This document shows positions 49,146-57,913 of a DNA stretch of 64,000 bases, piece by piece. Position numbers and translations under genes: made by a program. This DNA is from Anaerolineales bacterium (lineage in GTDB: Bacteria; Chloroflexota; Anaerolineae; Anaerolineales; Villigracilaceae). The notes under the pieces were generated by a model. It did no database searches, was not told the DNA's origin, and saw nothing but the letters and a program-made list of their open reading frames with translations. The stretch lies in the NCBI GenBank assembly GCA_030583885.1, contig CP129480.1:1302001-1366000 (forward strand), in the 5' to 3' direction. Every line of letters starts with the position of its first letter. Within the stretch, counting starts at the first letter, position 1.

Positions 49146-50000
49146 TTAAGGGGTTGGAGTGGGCGAGGCGATTTGATAAATCTGGCAGGTTTTTACAACC
49201 CCAACAACAGGATCGCCAAAGACCGCGTTCGTGCAAGCGACACCATCTGTACGGGTTTGGGTGACCCAAATGTCGTTCGCTCCATATCGAACCTGAGCTG
49301 TTCCGCTAAAGCTGCAGAATCCATTTTCGTTTGCGCAAGTAATCCATGTGCCGACAGGGGTCACAGTTGAAGTTGGGGTGGCAGTTGGAGTGGACGTGGC
49401 GGTTGGAGTGGATGTGGCGGTTGGAGTGGGTGAGGCAGTTGGAGTGGATGTGGCAGTTGGAGTGGATGTGGCGATTTGATAAACCTGGCAGGTTTTCACA
49501 ACTCCCCAAACAGGATCGCCAAAGACCGCATTTGTGCAAGCGACACCATCTGTATGGGTTTGGATGACCCAAATGTCGTTCGCTCCATATCGAACCTGAG
49601 CTGTTCCGCTAAAGCTGCAGAACCCATTTTCGTTTGCGCAAGTAATCCATGTGCCGATCGGGATCACAGTTGGAGTGGACGTGGCGGTTGGAGTGGATGT
49701 GGCGAGCGGGGTGGATGTGGCAATTGTGGTGGATCCGTGGAGCGGAGTTGGAGTGGATGTGGCGAGCGGAGTGGATGAGACAATTGGAGTGAGTGAGGGT
49801 CCTAGACCTGGAATTATTAATACCCCTTCATGAAGGCTGTACCCAAACGAGCCCATGAAAATGGATGTCGTATTTTTAACTTCATCACCGAAGACCGCCA
49901 ATGCACCTATGAGTACGATCCCAACGAAAACCAAGATAAGTACATACTCCACAAGCCCCTGCCCCTTTTCGTTCTTTTTGGTTGAATATTTCAGATTCAT
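49146..50000 (-). CDS. Flp-type pilin fused to two Cys-containing extracellular modules
   Basis: 284 residues. The N-terminus is a type IVb/Flp prepilin: short basic leader, then KGQGLVEYVLILVFVGIVLI (about 12-31) with the Glu5-Tyr6 processing pattern. After a Thr/Pro-rich linker come two nearly identical modules of 60-65 residues (TWITCANENGFCSFSGTAQV, RYGANDIWV, VACTNAVFGDP, VVKTC), period 101 residues, separated by TPTATSTPTA repeats. Such modules end some secreted carbohydrate-active proteins. AGGAG precedes ATG 50000. No tad assembly genes are in the window. Confidence 0.82.
   Translation of the reverse strand: MNLKYSTKKNEKGQGLVEYVLILVFVGIVLIGALAVFGDEVKNTTSIFMGSFGYSLHEGVLIIPGLGPSLTPIVSSTPLATSTPTPLHGSTTIATSTPLATSTPTATSTPTVIPIGTWITCANENGFCSFSGTAQVRYGANDIWVIQTHTDGVACTNAVFGDPVWGVVKTCQVYQIATSTPTATSTPTASPTPTATSTPTATSTPTATPTSTVTPVGTWITCANENGFCSFSGTAQVRYGANDIWVTQTRTDGVACTNAVFGDPVVGVVKTCQIYQIASPTPTP
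49170..49370 (-). repeat. Module repeat, copy 2 (303-bp period)
   Basis: About 200 bp, over 90% identical by eye to 49473-49673. Encodes the second Cys module of the pilin fusion. The high identity implies a recent duplication or ongoing gene conversion. Confidence 0.8.
49473..49673 (-). repeat. Module repeat, copy 1 (303-bp period)
   Basis: First Cys module of the pilin fusion. Flanked on both sides by 12-base units (GTGGATGTGGCG-type on the plus strand) encoding the Thr/Pro/Ser linkers, at 49376-49470 and 49674-49790. Confidence 0.8.
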
Positions 50001-50335
50001 TTTCTCCTGCTTTTTGTTTGACGAAATGAGAATATATAACTATTTTTCCTACATGACAGTTTAGCCCGAAAAAATTATCTAATTTGATGTTACTATCCGT
50101 ACAGGGATTAATCCATGTTTATTCTTTACAATACGGTTAGATTTTCATTCTCATTACAGGAATGAAAGGTGGGGAAGTCCGGACTTTCAAATTCTTTGCA
50201 GGGATGTTAGGCGGGGAATAACAGACCCAGGTTCTTTATGAACCTGGGGATATTTTCCTGCAAGAACAGGGGGGATTCGGGGGTTGGGAATCGGGCACTT
50301 TATGCCCGGCGTAGACTGGTCTGCTTTGCCAAAAA
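50001..50335. other. Intergenic region between pilin and membrane-protein genes
   Basis: AT-rich upstream of the pilin (50001-50160), presumably its promoter and leader; no confident -35/-10 pair. 50160-50335 holds two hairpins: CCCAGGTTC/GAACCTGGG (50226-50248) and CGGGCA/TGCCCG (50292-50308). No coding frame supported. Confidence 0.5.
50226..50248 (-). terminator. Hairpin downstream of the 50336-52363 gene
   Basis: 9-bp stem CCCAGGTTC / GAACCTGGG, loop TTTAT. Follows the minus-strand gene that ends at 50336. No clear U-run, so the terminator call is tentative. Confidence 0.45.
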
Positions 50336-52363
50336 CTATGGCTTGCACCCATCCTGAAGAACATGTTCAATATTAGCAACGCCGTCCTCCAATTGCGAAA
50401 CGCGGTCCCAAAGAGTTTCGAGCGCGGGGCACAATATTTGCTGTACCTTGATTGTGCGCTCGGTTAATTTGATCGCCATGTCCATGTCCCCTGTTATAGC
50501 GAAGGCTTCGATGAACGGCAAATTCTCCACCGGCATGGATGCGCTCCATCCCTCCCTTTGCGCCTGCTGGTATAACCTTACGATTTTTCCCCACTCTCCC
50601 TGCTGGCGGGCAAGTTCCGCCTTTGCGTAGGTATAGCACCAGCCGTGTGCAGGCTCCGCGCCGAACAACGTTTTATCCAGCGCAGGTGTGGGAGCATCTG
50701 CGTTGATTTGGCCCGGATCGGAAAGGCGGATGGCATGGATCAGGAGGGGATTTGCATTTGGAACCGTTTCCGCGCTGCCGTAAATCGGGTCCAGCACCCG
50801 CAGGCATCCACCCGCCTCCTTGTAGATCACGATGCTGTTCGCTGTGTTGCCATTAAAGTTGACGGTTCGATACTGGATCGTAATCGGTGTATCTGCCTGC
50901 AGGGAAGGCAGGGAAGAGTTGAGCCTGGTTTTGATATACAATAGAAAAAATGGAATGTCGCGGTTATCCAGGGAAGGTGCATAAGCCCAGTTAAGCGGCG
51001 CGGTCATTTGCCAGTCCGATGCATATTGGATGGGCAGTTCATACGTCAGCAGCGCCGTATTTTCCTGCAGGGCGGGCATGCGCCAGGCAAGTTCCCAAAA
51101 CAGGTTTTGTTGATTCACCCAATCACGGCGGAAGGTGTTGGCGACTGAGAATTGATGCGAGACGCATAACCCGATCAGGAGACTCAGGATGACGGACTTG
51201 CGCATTCCTTCTCTTAACGTCAGATCTGCCAGCCCGATGATGAATAGACTCGCCCCCAGCATGATCGAGACAAAGAAGCGGTCGTAATCGAATTCGAGTT
51301 TCAGAGGCAAGCCCGCTGCCCACGAGGGGAGCCTGCCGGCGAAGATGGCAACCAACCCAGTCCCCACAGCCCACCAGCCCCAAGAGTCTGCGGCGGGAGG
51401 TGCGCTGTGTTCTGTGTCTTTTGTCCATGACTTGGTTACAAGGAAGACAATGCCGGCGGAAACGATCAGAATACCGAAGGCAAGCGTCTGTGCAACAGAC
51501 CCGTCAATTACAGAAAACATATCGAACGCTCCGATCCAAGCGCCGAACCCGGAAAGGGAAAGCGTTGTCAGGAACTCGTTGACAAGCGCAAGCGGCGAAA
51601 GGGTGGAACTTGACAGGACACTGACATCATACGAAGTGTATGCTGCGGATTGGTGATACGAATAGGTCCATGCTGCGTTCAGTATCCATACAACAAAATA
51701 TGGGAGCCATTGTTTGCCCGCCTTTTGGAACAATTCCTTTCGATGAGATGCGGTTTCTGTGAAGATTGCCAGCAGGAAGAAGAAACGTAAAATTTCGAGG
51801 CCAAAAAAATATTCAGTGGAAAAAAGCCCCAATACCTGCAGAAGGATTGCCAGTGCGGTCAGGCGTTTGGCATGGCGTCCATTCCGAAGAATCCAGGCGG
51901 TTATGAGGAAGGATGAAAGCAGAAAGAGAAGCGGGAGCAGCTCCTGATTCACATGGGTCAATGAAACCCATTGTTGTCCGTAGCCTGGATACACGGTGAA
52001 AAAAAAGACCACCCATATCAGGTTCCGTTTTTGGGTGGGCCATATCAACCGAAGCACGAACCAGAGTTCGAGGGAGAGCAGGAAGCGGATTATTAATCCA
52101 ATGACCTGCCATGTGAAGGGATGTCCGCCGAACAGGGTTGTTGTTACCGTGAAGATGGGTCCGAGTAAGGGGCGAAACGGACGGAACGCTTCAATAAATT
52201 CAACGGGGCCAAAAAAATTCAGGAACCAGGCAAAGGGCAGGTCGTCCCAATAGAAACCCATCCTGGGGGTAAGCAGTCCGTACGCCAGTACGACCAGCAG
52301 GAGCAGGCTGGCAGGAACAACGATGTGCTCCTTTTGAAGCAGCTTGTTGAATGTATTTTTCAT
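50336..52363 (-). CDS. Large multi-pass membrane protein, GT-C glycosyltransferase-like
   Basis: 675 residues, about 11-12 hydrophobic helices in the first 420 residues, then a soluble C-terminal part with helical (TPR-like) character (AKAELARQQGEWGKIVRLYQ). The first loop has MGFYWDDLPFAWFLN (about 35-49), the acidic pair of GT-C transferases. Probably transfers sugars from lipid carriers to an extracytoplasmic acceptor, but the family is not certain. Divergent from the glycosyltransferase pair at 52420. Confidence 0.7.
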   Translation of the reverse strand: MKNTFNKLLQKEHIVVPASLLLLVVLAYGLLTPRMGFYWDDLPFAWFLNFFGPVEFIEAFRPFRPLLGPIFTVTTTLFGGHPFTWQVIGLIIRFLLSLELWFVLRLIWPTQKRNLIWVVFFFTVYPGYGQQWVSLTHVNQELLPLLFLLSSFLITAWILRNGRHAKRLTALAILLQVLGLFSTEYFFGLEILRFFFLLAIFTETASHRKELFQKAGKQWLPYFVVWILNAAWTYSYHQSAAYTSYDVSVLSSSTLSPLALVNEFLTTLSLSGFGAWIGAFDMFSVIDGSVAQTLAFGILIVSAGIVFLVTKSWTKDTEHSAPPAADSWGWWAVGTGLVAIFAGRLPSWAAGLPLKLEFDYDRFFVSIMLGASLFIIGLADLTLREGMRKSVILSLLIGLCVSHQFSVANTFRRDWVNQQNLFWELAWRMPALQENTALLTYELPIQYASDWQMTAPLNWAYAPSLDNRDIPFFLLYIKTRLNSSLPSLQADTPITIQYRTVNFNGNTANSIVIYKEAGGCLRVLDPIYGSAETVPNANPLLIHAIRLSDPGQINADAPTPALDKTLFGAEPAHGWCYTYAKAELARQQGEWGKIVRLYQQAQREGWSASMPVENLPFIEAFAITGDMDMAIKLTERTIKVQQILCPALETLWDRVSQLEDGVANIEHVLQDGCKP

Positions 52364-52419
52364 ATTTGAAACCCAGGAAATGATTTTACCATCACTGTAA
52401 CCCGAAAAATCTGCGCAAA

Positions 52420-54156
52420 ATGCCTGATATAATCCGATTCATGTCTCGTTATAAAGTAACGGATGTTGCAATCTACATTGCGCTGATCGTTGTATTCCTG
52501 CTGCCGCGCCTCCCAAAGATCGACTCATTTGTCACACTCGATGAGCCGGCCTGGTTGAGTCAGGGGGCGAATTTTTATTATGCGCTTGGGCAGAGGGAAT
52601 TTGAAAACACGGTCTACGAATACCAGCCGGCTGTCACCACCATGTGGATCATCGCTGCGGCCATGCACCTGTATTTCCCGGAATTCCGCGGTTTTGGACA
52701 GGGCTATCTTGATTATGAAAAAGGGCGGCTTGATCCCTTCATGTATCAGCATGGTTACGATCCGTTGGTATTGTTAACGTATTCGAGGGTAATTCAGACC
52801 TTTGTTTTACTCGTTCTATTTCTTTTACTCTATTTCCTGTTTCAGCGCATCCTCCCCAAATTAACCGCCGCATTTTTGGTGTGCTTTGCATCGTTCGATC
52901 CATTTTCTTTGGGTCATTCCCGCATGATGGATCATGAAGCGATGGTTTCGCTTTTTGTTTTGGTTTCACTGATATCCCTTGTCGTTTATCTTTCAAAAGA
53001 CCGCAAGCTGGTCTTTCTTCTGATTTCTGGAACTGCGGCAGGGTTTGCCCAACTGACAAAATCCTCCTCCATTGCCATGCTTGCGCCCGTCGGTATTTTA
53101 TTGTTGCTGCAAATAGTGTATGAGCGCCGGCAAGGTTTTATAAAGGCATTCCTGGGCAATTCAAAAATCCTTATCATCTGGTTTGCGATTCTGGTCCTCA
53201 TGTATTTTGTCTTCTGGCCCGGTATGTGGGTTGCACCTGGAAAAATGCTCTTTGAAGTGTACGGCAATGCTTTCAGTTATGCCTTCCAGGGTGCAAGATT
53301 AAAAGTGACCCAGGAATTGGATATTTCCACTTTCAGCATCAATAATAATTTGTCTGAGGTTTTGTGGATAGTCAAAGTTTTGATTTCTAGAATCACTACC
53401 CTGGCCTGGCTTGGCGTCCTGTTTGGGTTTGCCATTCCGTTCACGCGGGATCCTGAGCTGGTTCGCTCATACCGGCGGTTGTTCACGCTGTTGCTGGTCA
53501 CTGCTCTTGCTTTCATCTTCATGATCGGCATCGCGCAGGGGCGTAACTCGCCCCATTACGTCCTTTCCAGTTACCTTGCATTGAATCTGCTGGCAGGTTT
53601 AGGCTGGATCAATCTCATTCAATGGTTGGGGCGCAGGTTTTCGTGGGCGTATTTGCAATACGCAGGGCTTTCCATTGTGTTAATTTTACAAGTGTGGAGC
53701 GCTTTTTCGTTCTTTCCATACTATTACACTTATCGCAATCCAATCACGCAGTCATTGGGCTGGAACAGGGATTTTCCTCAATTTCCATATGGTGAAGGGC
53801 TGGAACTTGCCGCCCGATATCTTGCAGAAATGCCGGATGCTCAAAAAGAAACCGCATTTTCCTATTACCATCGCGGGTGCTTCTCCTATTTTTATCCCGG
53901 CACAACAACTGCCTTTCGGCCGTATTACACGGATGGGTACCACAATGAAGACCTGATGCATCACATCCGGACTGCAGATTATATTGTCATATATTATGCA
54001 AATCAGGGGGGCTTGGAAAAATACCGGGAATATCTTGAGATTCTTGCCAGAGTGGAGCCTCTCCATGTGATATGGCTGGACGGCTATGAATATGTCCGAA
54101 TATACAAGGTCGACTCCCTTCCCGTCGAAATCCTTGATGCGCTTGCAAACCTATGA
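52420..54156 (+). CDS. GT39-like membrane glycosyltransferase, tandem copy 1
   Basis: 578 residues with about 10 helices. First loop: FVTLDEPAWLSQGANFYYAL (about 31-50), the D-E pair where GT39 protein mannosyltransferases hold their catalytic base; then YEYQPAVTTMWIIAAAM. Also RMMDHEAMVSLFVLVSL, matching the GT-C helical core. A 4-base overlap with the next gene and the same motif order show a tandem duplication. ATG 52420; ATG 52441 is possible. Likely acts on extracytoplasmic glycans or proteins. Confidence 0.82.
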   Translation: MPDIIRFMSRYKVTDVAIYIALIVVFLLPRLPKIDSFVTLDEPAWLSQGANFYYALGQREFENTVYEYQPAVTTMWIIAAAMHLYFPEFRGFGQGYLDYEKGRLDPFMYQHGYDPLVLLTYSRVIQTFVLLVLFLLLYFLFQRILPKLTAAFLVCFASFDPFSLGHSRMMDHEAMVSLFVLVSLISLVVYLSKDRKLVFLLISGTAAGFAQLTKSSSIAMLAPVGILLLLQIVYERRQGFIKAFLGNSKILIIWFAILVLMYFVFWPGMWVAPGKMLFEVYGNAFSYAFQGARLKVTQELDISTFSINNNLSEVLWIVKVLISRITTLAWLGVLFGFAIPFTRDPELVRSYRRLFTLLLVTALAFIFMIGIAQGRNSPHYVLSSYLALNLLAGLGWINLIQWLGRRFSWAYLQYAGLSIVLILQVWSAFSFFPYYYTYRNPITQSLGWNRDFPQFPYGEGLELAARYLAEMPDAQKETAFSYYHRGCFSYFYPGTTTAFRPYYTDGYHNEDLMHHIRTADYIVIYYANQGGLEKYREYLEILARVEPLHVIWLDGYEYVRIYKVDSLPVEILDALANL

Positions 54157-55877
54157 GAACCGACATGAATAAAAAATGGGAGTTTATACTTATAATCCTT
54201 GTTCTGCTCATGCTGATTGTTCCCTCTCATGTCATTGGCATTGACAGGGTGGTGACTATTGATGAGCCGTGGTGGGTGATTTCGGGATCCAACTTCTATT
54301 ACGCGCTCACGCATAGGGATTTTGCGAACACGATTTACGATTATCACCCGGCTGTAACCACTACATGGATCGTGGCGGCGGGGATGCTTAGTTATTTCCC
54401 TGAATATCGCGGGTTTGGACAGGGGTACTTTGACGTCCGCAAGCCAAATTTTGAAGAATTCATGCGCGAGAACGGAAAAGATGCCATTGACCTTGTCCGC
54501 CACAGCAGGTTGATCCAATCCATGTTGTTGATTGCAGTTGCGGTTTTGGGGTTTTTCCTTCTGCAATTACTTGTTGACCAAACGGCAGCCCTTGCGGCTA
54601 TTGCGCTTGCGATGAGCGGACCGTTTTTCCTTGGGCATTCACGTTTGATTAACCATGAAGGCATGCTTGCCATGTTCGTTTTGATTTCGTTATTGGGGAT
54701 GCAGGTGTATCTGAACAAGGACCGTAAATTCATTTACCTGCTCATTTCAGGCGCGGCGTTTGGCCTTGCGCAATTGACAAAATCATCGTCAATAATCCTT
54801 GTTGGATTATTGGGTTTGATCCTGTTTGTCGGATTTTTTAAAAAAAATGGCCAATTGTTTGTCTCGAAGCTTGCGGATGCAGGGAAGGTCCTAGCCGTCT
54901 GGCTAGTGGCGGCTGTGCTTGTCTATGTGATTTTATGGCCTGGCATGTGGGTGGCGCCGGGAAAAATGTTTTATGAAGTCTATGGCAATGCGTTTAGCTA
55001 CGCCTTTCAGGGTGCGCGTCTGGATGTGACCCAGGAATTACAGCCCGCCAGTTTCAGCCTTATAACCGGTTTTGGTGAAATCTTTAAATTTTTGCGAAGT
55101 TGGACGAATTCTTCCACACCTGTTACCTGGCTTGGATTGATTTTGGCCCTGTTTGCGCTGGTCTCGAAAGATAAGGAAGGAGTGCCTGCACCGCTGAAAT
55201 CCACGCTTGTATACCTGGCTGTAACCAGCGGGCTCTTCATCCTCATGTTCGGCGTGGCACAGGGACGCGATTCCCAGCACTATATTCTCAGCAGTTACGT
55301 CTGTTTTGATGTAATGGCGGGCATCGGGTGGGGGTATTTGTGGATGTGGATGCAACGCCGCTGGGCAGGGTTGAAAACCGTTTACGCCTCGATTTTGTTT
55401 ATTGTCGTTTTGATCGGGACACAGATTTCATTTGGGCTTCCCTATGCGCCTTATTATTTCACATATAAAAATCCATTTTCTGGCAGGGCGGCTACTCTTG
55501 GATATGGTGAAGGGCTGGCGGAAGCGGCGGATTATCTGGCGGGCAAGCCGGATGCTGAGCAGATGCGGGCATATGTGTACAACGGCATGGGCACGTTTTC
55601 ATTCTTCTTCCCCGGAGAGACCATCGTCTTAAAGAGAATACACCTGATCGAGGATGACTTTGCTACAATTGAAAAGGAAATGCGGAAATCCAACTATTTG
55701 GTCCTTTATCCGGTGATGCGGGGAGGACAACCGGAGATGGAAAAGATCCTAGGTCCCTTGCAGGGGATTGTCCCTGAAAAAATAATTTTCATTAATGGCA
55801 TTGAATACATTTACATCTATCGGACCACGGATATTCCCGAAGCAGTGTATGAAGCCCTGCAAAAACAAGGGCAATAA
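54153..55877 (+). CDS. GT39-like membrane glycosyltransferase, tandem copy 2
   Basis: 574 residues, paralogue of the preceding product: VVTIDEPWWVISGSNFYYAL, YDYHPAVTTTWIVAAGML, YRGFGQGYFDVRKPNFEEF, GHSRLINHEGMLAMFVLISL and the long identical core WPGMWVAPGKMFYEVYGNAF. The acidic D-E pair is conserved, so both copies are probably active. The soluble C-terminus differs most, which may set acceptor specificity. Start overlaps the upstream stop (ATGA). Confidence 0.83.
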   Translation: MRTDMNKKWEFILIILVLLMLIVPSHVIGIDRVVTIDEPWWVISGSNFYYALTHRDFANTIYDYHPAVTTTWIVAAGMLSYFPEYRGFGQGYFDVRKPNFEEFMRENGKDAIDLVRHSRLIQSMLLIAVAVLGFFLLQLLVDQTAALAAIALAMSGPFFLGHSRLINHEGMLAMFVLISLLGMQVYLNKDRKFIYLLISGAAFGLAQLTKSSSIILVGLLGLILFVGFFKKNGQLFVSKLADAGKVLAVWLVAAVLVYVILWPGMWVAPGKMFYEVYGNAFSYAFQGARLDVTQELQPASFSLITGFGEIFKFLRSWTNSSTPVTWLGLILALFALVSKDKEGVPAPLKSTLVYLAVTSGLFILMFGVAQGRDSQHYILSSYVCFDVMAGIGWGYLWMWMQRRWAGLKTVYASILFIVVLIGTQISFGLPYAPYYFTYKNPFSGRAATLGYGEGLAEAADYLAGKPDAEQMRAYVYNGMGTFSFFFPGETIVLKRIHLIEDDFATIEKEMRKSNYLVLYPVMRGGQPEMEKILGPLQGIVPEKIIFINGIEYIYIYRTTDIPEAVYEALQKQGQ

Positions 55878-55928
55878 TGAATTGGGCAAGCCGCACCCGC
55901 ACGGATGTCGTTAGGTTGAGAGGTAAAA

Positions 55929-56291
55929 ATGACCGTCAAACATACGCACGAAGTCGAAGCCAAAAACGTCGCTGCGGGGAAGGATACGACCATTCAGGTG
56001 TTGATCTCTTCCCAGGAGGGACCGAACTTCGCCCTGCGGAAGTTCTCGATGCTGCCCGGCGGCGGGATGCCGCGCCACACCAACGAGGTGGAGCATGAAC
56101 AGTACGTCCTGCGCGGCGAAGCGGCCATCACCATCGGCGATGAAACGCATCTTGTCAAAACAGGGGATGCAGTCTTCATCCCTGCCGGCGCGATCCATTC
56201 GTATGAGAATACGGGCGGGGAGCCGTTCGAGTTCCTGTGCATTGTCCCCAACAAGGAGGATGTGATCAAGATCGTGGAAGAGGGTTGTTAA
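55929..56291 (+). CDS. Single-domain cupin protein
   Basis: 120 residues, one cupin_2 beta-barrel. Metal ligands lie in GMPRHTNEVEHEQYVLRGEA (His, His, Glu pattern) and FIPAGAIHSYENTG (His). Cytoplasmic, no signal peptide. Many such small cupins are isomerases or dioxygenases of unknown substrate. GAGAGGT precedes ATG 55929. Ends in Cys. Confidence 0.87.
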   Translation: MTVKHTHEVEAKNVAAGKDTTIQVLISSQEGPNFALRKFSMLPGGGMPRHTNEVEHEQYVLRGEAAITIGDETHLVKTGDAVFIPAGAIHSYENTGGEPFEFLCIVPNKEDVIKIVEEGC

Positions 56292-56345
56292 GAAGGCATT
56301 GGGAAGATGCTATAATGCTTTCGCTGTTCGTCATCGGAGAATCCC

Positions 56346-56597
56346 ATGCCCGTTGTCCTTCGCGTACATGGCTTTAAGTTTTTCTTCTACCAGGCGGATG
56401 TGGCAAATGAACCGCCCCATGTTCATGTCACAAAGGAAGGAAAAGAGGCCAAATTCTGGCTTACCCCTGTCAGGATTGCGCGTGAAGGCAGATTTCGAGC
56501 AGGCGACTTGCGGGATATCGAGCGGATCATCGAGGAGAATCTCGATTTCCTCTTGAGCGCATGGGAAAAGGAGAAAGGCAGGCATGTTAACGGTTAA
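56346..56597 (+). CDS. DUF4160-family protein
   Basis: 83 residues, a full DUF4160 domain: MPVVLRVHGFKFFFYQADVA and NEPPHVHVTKEGKEAKFWL with the His-x-His pair, then ERIIEENLDFLLSAWEKEKG. The family often sits beside a DUF2442-type gene and is suspected to form toxin-antitoxin-like pairs. Overlaps the next gene by 14 bases. Confidence 0.85.
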   Translation: MPVVLRVHGFKFFFYQADVANEPPHVHVTKEGKEAKFWLTPVRIAREGRFRAGDLRDIERIIEENLDFLLSAWEKEKGRHVNG

Positions 56598-56904
56598 GGC
56601 AAAAATTCCCGCTCATGCGGATTATGAACCCATCCTCCCGCTGGCGGTGCCAGAATTGAAGGAAGTCAAGGCGTTTGCAAATCATCTGCATTCGATTGGC
56701 AAACCCTGGCGGGGGGAACTCTTTGGCTGGCAGGCGGAATACACGCCACAAAGCGATGAGAAACCCCTTGACTCCGCCATGACGTTTACCCCTGCCGATT
56801 TCTGGATCGGCGAAAGCGGTATTTGGTTCTTCTCATTGATGTGGGAGGGTGGCAAAGATAAAGAGCCCGCTGAGTTTTTGGATGACCGGGGGATTGTTAA
56901 GTGA
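56584..56904 (+). CDS. Partner protein of the DUF4160 gene, family unknown
   Basis: 106 residues, starts MLTVKAKIPAHADYEPILPL. Contains no motif I can name; it is longer than a typical DUF2442 partner and lacks its signature. The 14-base overlap with DUF4160 says the two are translated together, so a two-component small module is likely. Confidence 0.65.
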   Translation: MLTVKAKIPAHADYEPILPLAVPELKEVKAFANHLHSIGKPWRGELFGWQAEYTPQSDEKPLDSAMTFTPADFWIGESGIWFFSLMWEGGKDKEPAEFLDDRGIVK

Positions 56905-56909
56905 TTCAG

Positions 56910-56942
56910 AGACCTCGGAAGTCTTTAAGACTTCCGAGGTCT
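56910..56942. terminator. 16-bp perfect hairpin after the DUF4160 pair
   Basis: AGACCTCGGAAGTCTT, one base, then its exact reverse complement. Six bases after the stop at 56904. With no loop on paper it would open to a tetraloop as RNA. No U-run; possibly a dispersed repeat used as terminator. Confidence 0.6.
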
Positions 56943-56961
56943 GATAATTTGGGAGGTTGTG

Positions 56962-57158
56962 ATGAAGAAAGTTGCCCTGCTCATCTTGATTTTTTTGACT
57001 GCCTGCTCGATTCCGCCCAGCCGCAGGTGACCGTCACCTCGACCCCGCCGCCTATGGAGACCCCCATCCCCACGCTGACCCTGCATCCCGAGTTTATTGC
57101 CCTGCGGGAGACTATCGCCTCGTTTGCCTTATTGGTGGGCATTTCTAATTGTCGTTAA
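56962..57158 (+). pseudogene. Frameshifted small lipoprotein
   Basis: ATG 56962 has GGGAGG upstream and encodes MKKVALLILIFLTACSIPPS, a lipoprotein signal with lipobox LTAC, then stops at TGA 57028-57030. The other plus frame continues QPQVTVTSTPPPMETPIPTL and ends NCR, stop 57156-57158. A single missing base near 57013-57019 would join them. Even restored the product is only about 65 residues, so it is a decayed fragment of a lipoprotein. Confidence 0.6.
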
Positions 57159-57166
57159 CCGATCTT

Positions 57167-57532
57167 CTAATCTGGAGGCTTAACCGCCATCTGAACCATA
57201 AGGGGGAAAGCTACAAACAGAATTACTCCAAGCAGGAACTTCGCCCACCAAACCGCCCCTTCAAGAGGCAAGTTATTCCACAATACCAGTCCTAGCAGGA
57301 AGGTAATACATCCATGTTTCACAGGTTGGAGTTTGACTCCCACCTCCTCAAGAAAGCTCCTATAAAGCTCCTGCGCCACGATCGGCAGGACAATAATGCA
57401 GATGACAAAACCGACCGTCTTTCCGACCCACGTGACCTCATCTAGTGGCAAGTTCAAGAAAACCCACGCACCCAGTGCCACGCTTACGACCCAGACCCAC
57501 ATGAACTTCAACAATGCAATCAGCTTGTCCAT
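57167..57532 (-). CDS. Small four-helix membrane protein with internal repeat
   Basis: 121 residues from ATG 57532, which has AAAGGAG 8 bases upstream. Two similar halves: VFLNLPLDEVTWVGKTVGFV with VLPIVAQELYRSF, and LWNNLPLEGAVWWAKFLLGV with AFPLMVQMAVK. Each half has one or two membrane segments. No family known to me. The open frame extends upstream to 57775 but that part is Cys/His-rich and non-membrane, probably not translated. Confidence 0.65.
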   Translation of the reverse strand: MDKLIALLKFMWVWVVSVALGAWVFLNLPLDEVTWVGKTVGFVICIIVLPIVAQELYRSFLEEVGVKLQPVKHGCITFLLGLVLWNNLPLEGAVWWAKFLLGVILFVAFPLMVQMAVKPPD

Positions 57533-57913
57533 GCTGACTGCTCCTTTCCTTTTGGCATGGTGCTTAAACATAGTCATTTTTTTGAATATACACGTAGCAC
57601 GCTGGCAATCGTGCGGATCATGTAGCCGCCTTTGGCAAATAGTTCCATGCACGTCGCCATCCTTGGTGGACGGGTATTTGTTCATATGATAATACAGATT
57701 ATGGCAGGAGCGCGCGCAGGCAGTAATGTGCTGTGGGATGTATACTTGTGTCCAAAGGAATGATCCTGGTGTCATTACAGATAGCTACGAGGTGAATTGC
57801 AATTCTTATACTGTTGGTGGGACGTGCGGGGTGCGCCTTGCCTGGCGGGATATCAACGGGTAAATAGTAGTTGTGAGTGCGGGGTGACGGCAATTGGCTG
57901 CTGTTCACTGCTC
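57533..57913. other. 381-bp gap without a supported gene
   Basis: Open frames on both strands here lack ribosome sites, sensible starts or family resemblance. The first 30 bases carry the ribosome site and presumably the promoter of the minus-strand four-helix gene. Nothing else recognised; it may be remnant sequence. Confidence 0.4.

Noticed and set aside
49346..49567. Plus-strand frame of WRLEWxWQLEW repeats
   Set aside because: It is the complement of the Thr/Pro linker repeats in the pilin fusion.
56584..56904. DUF2442 assignment for the DUF4160 partner
   Set aside because: Length and sequence do not show the DUF2442 pattern; left as unknown.
57533..57775. 81-residue extension of the four-helix membrane protein
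   Set aside because: Cys/His-rich, no membrane pattern, and a good ribosome site lies before ATG 57532.
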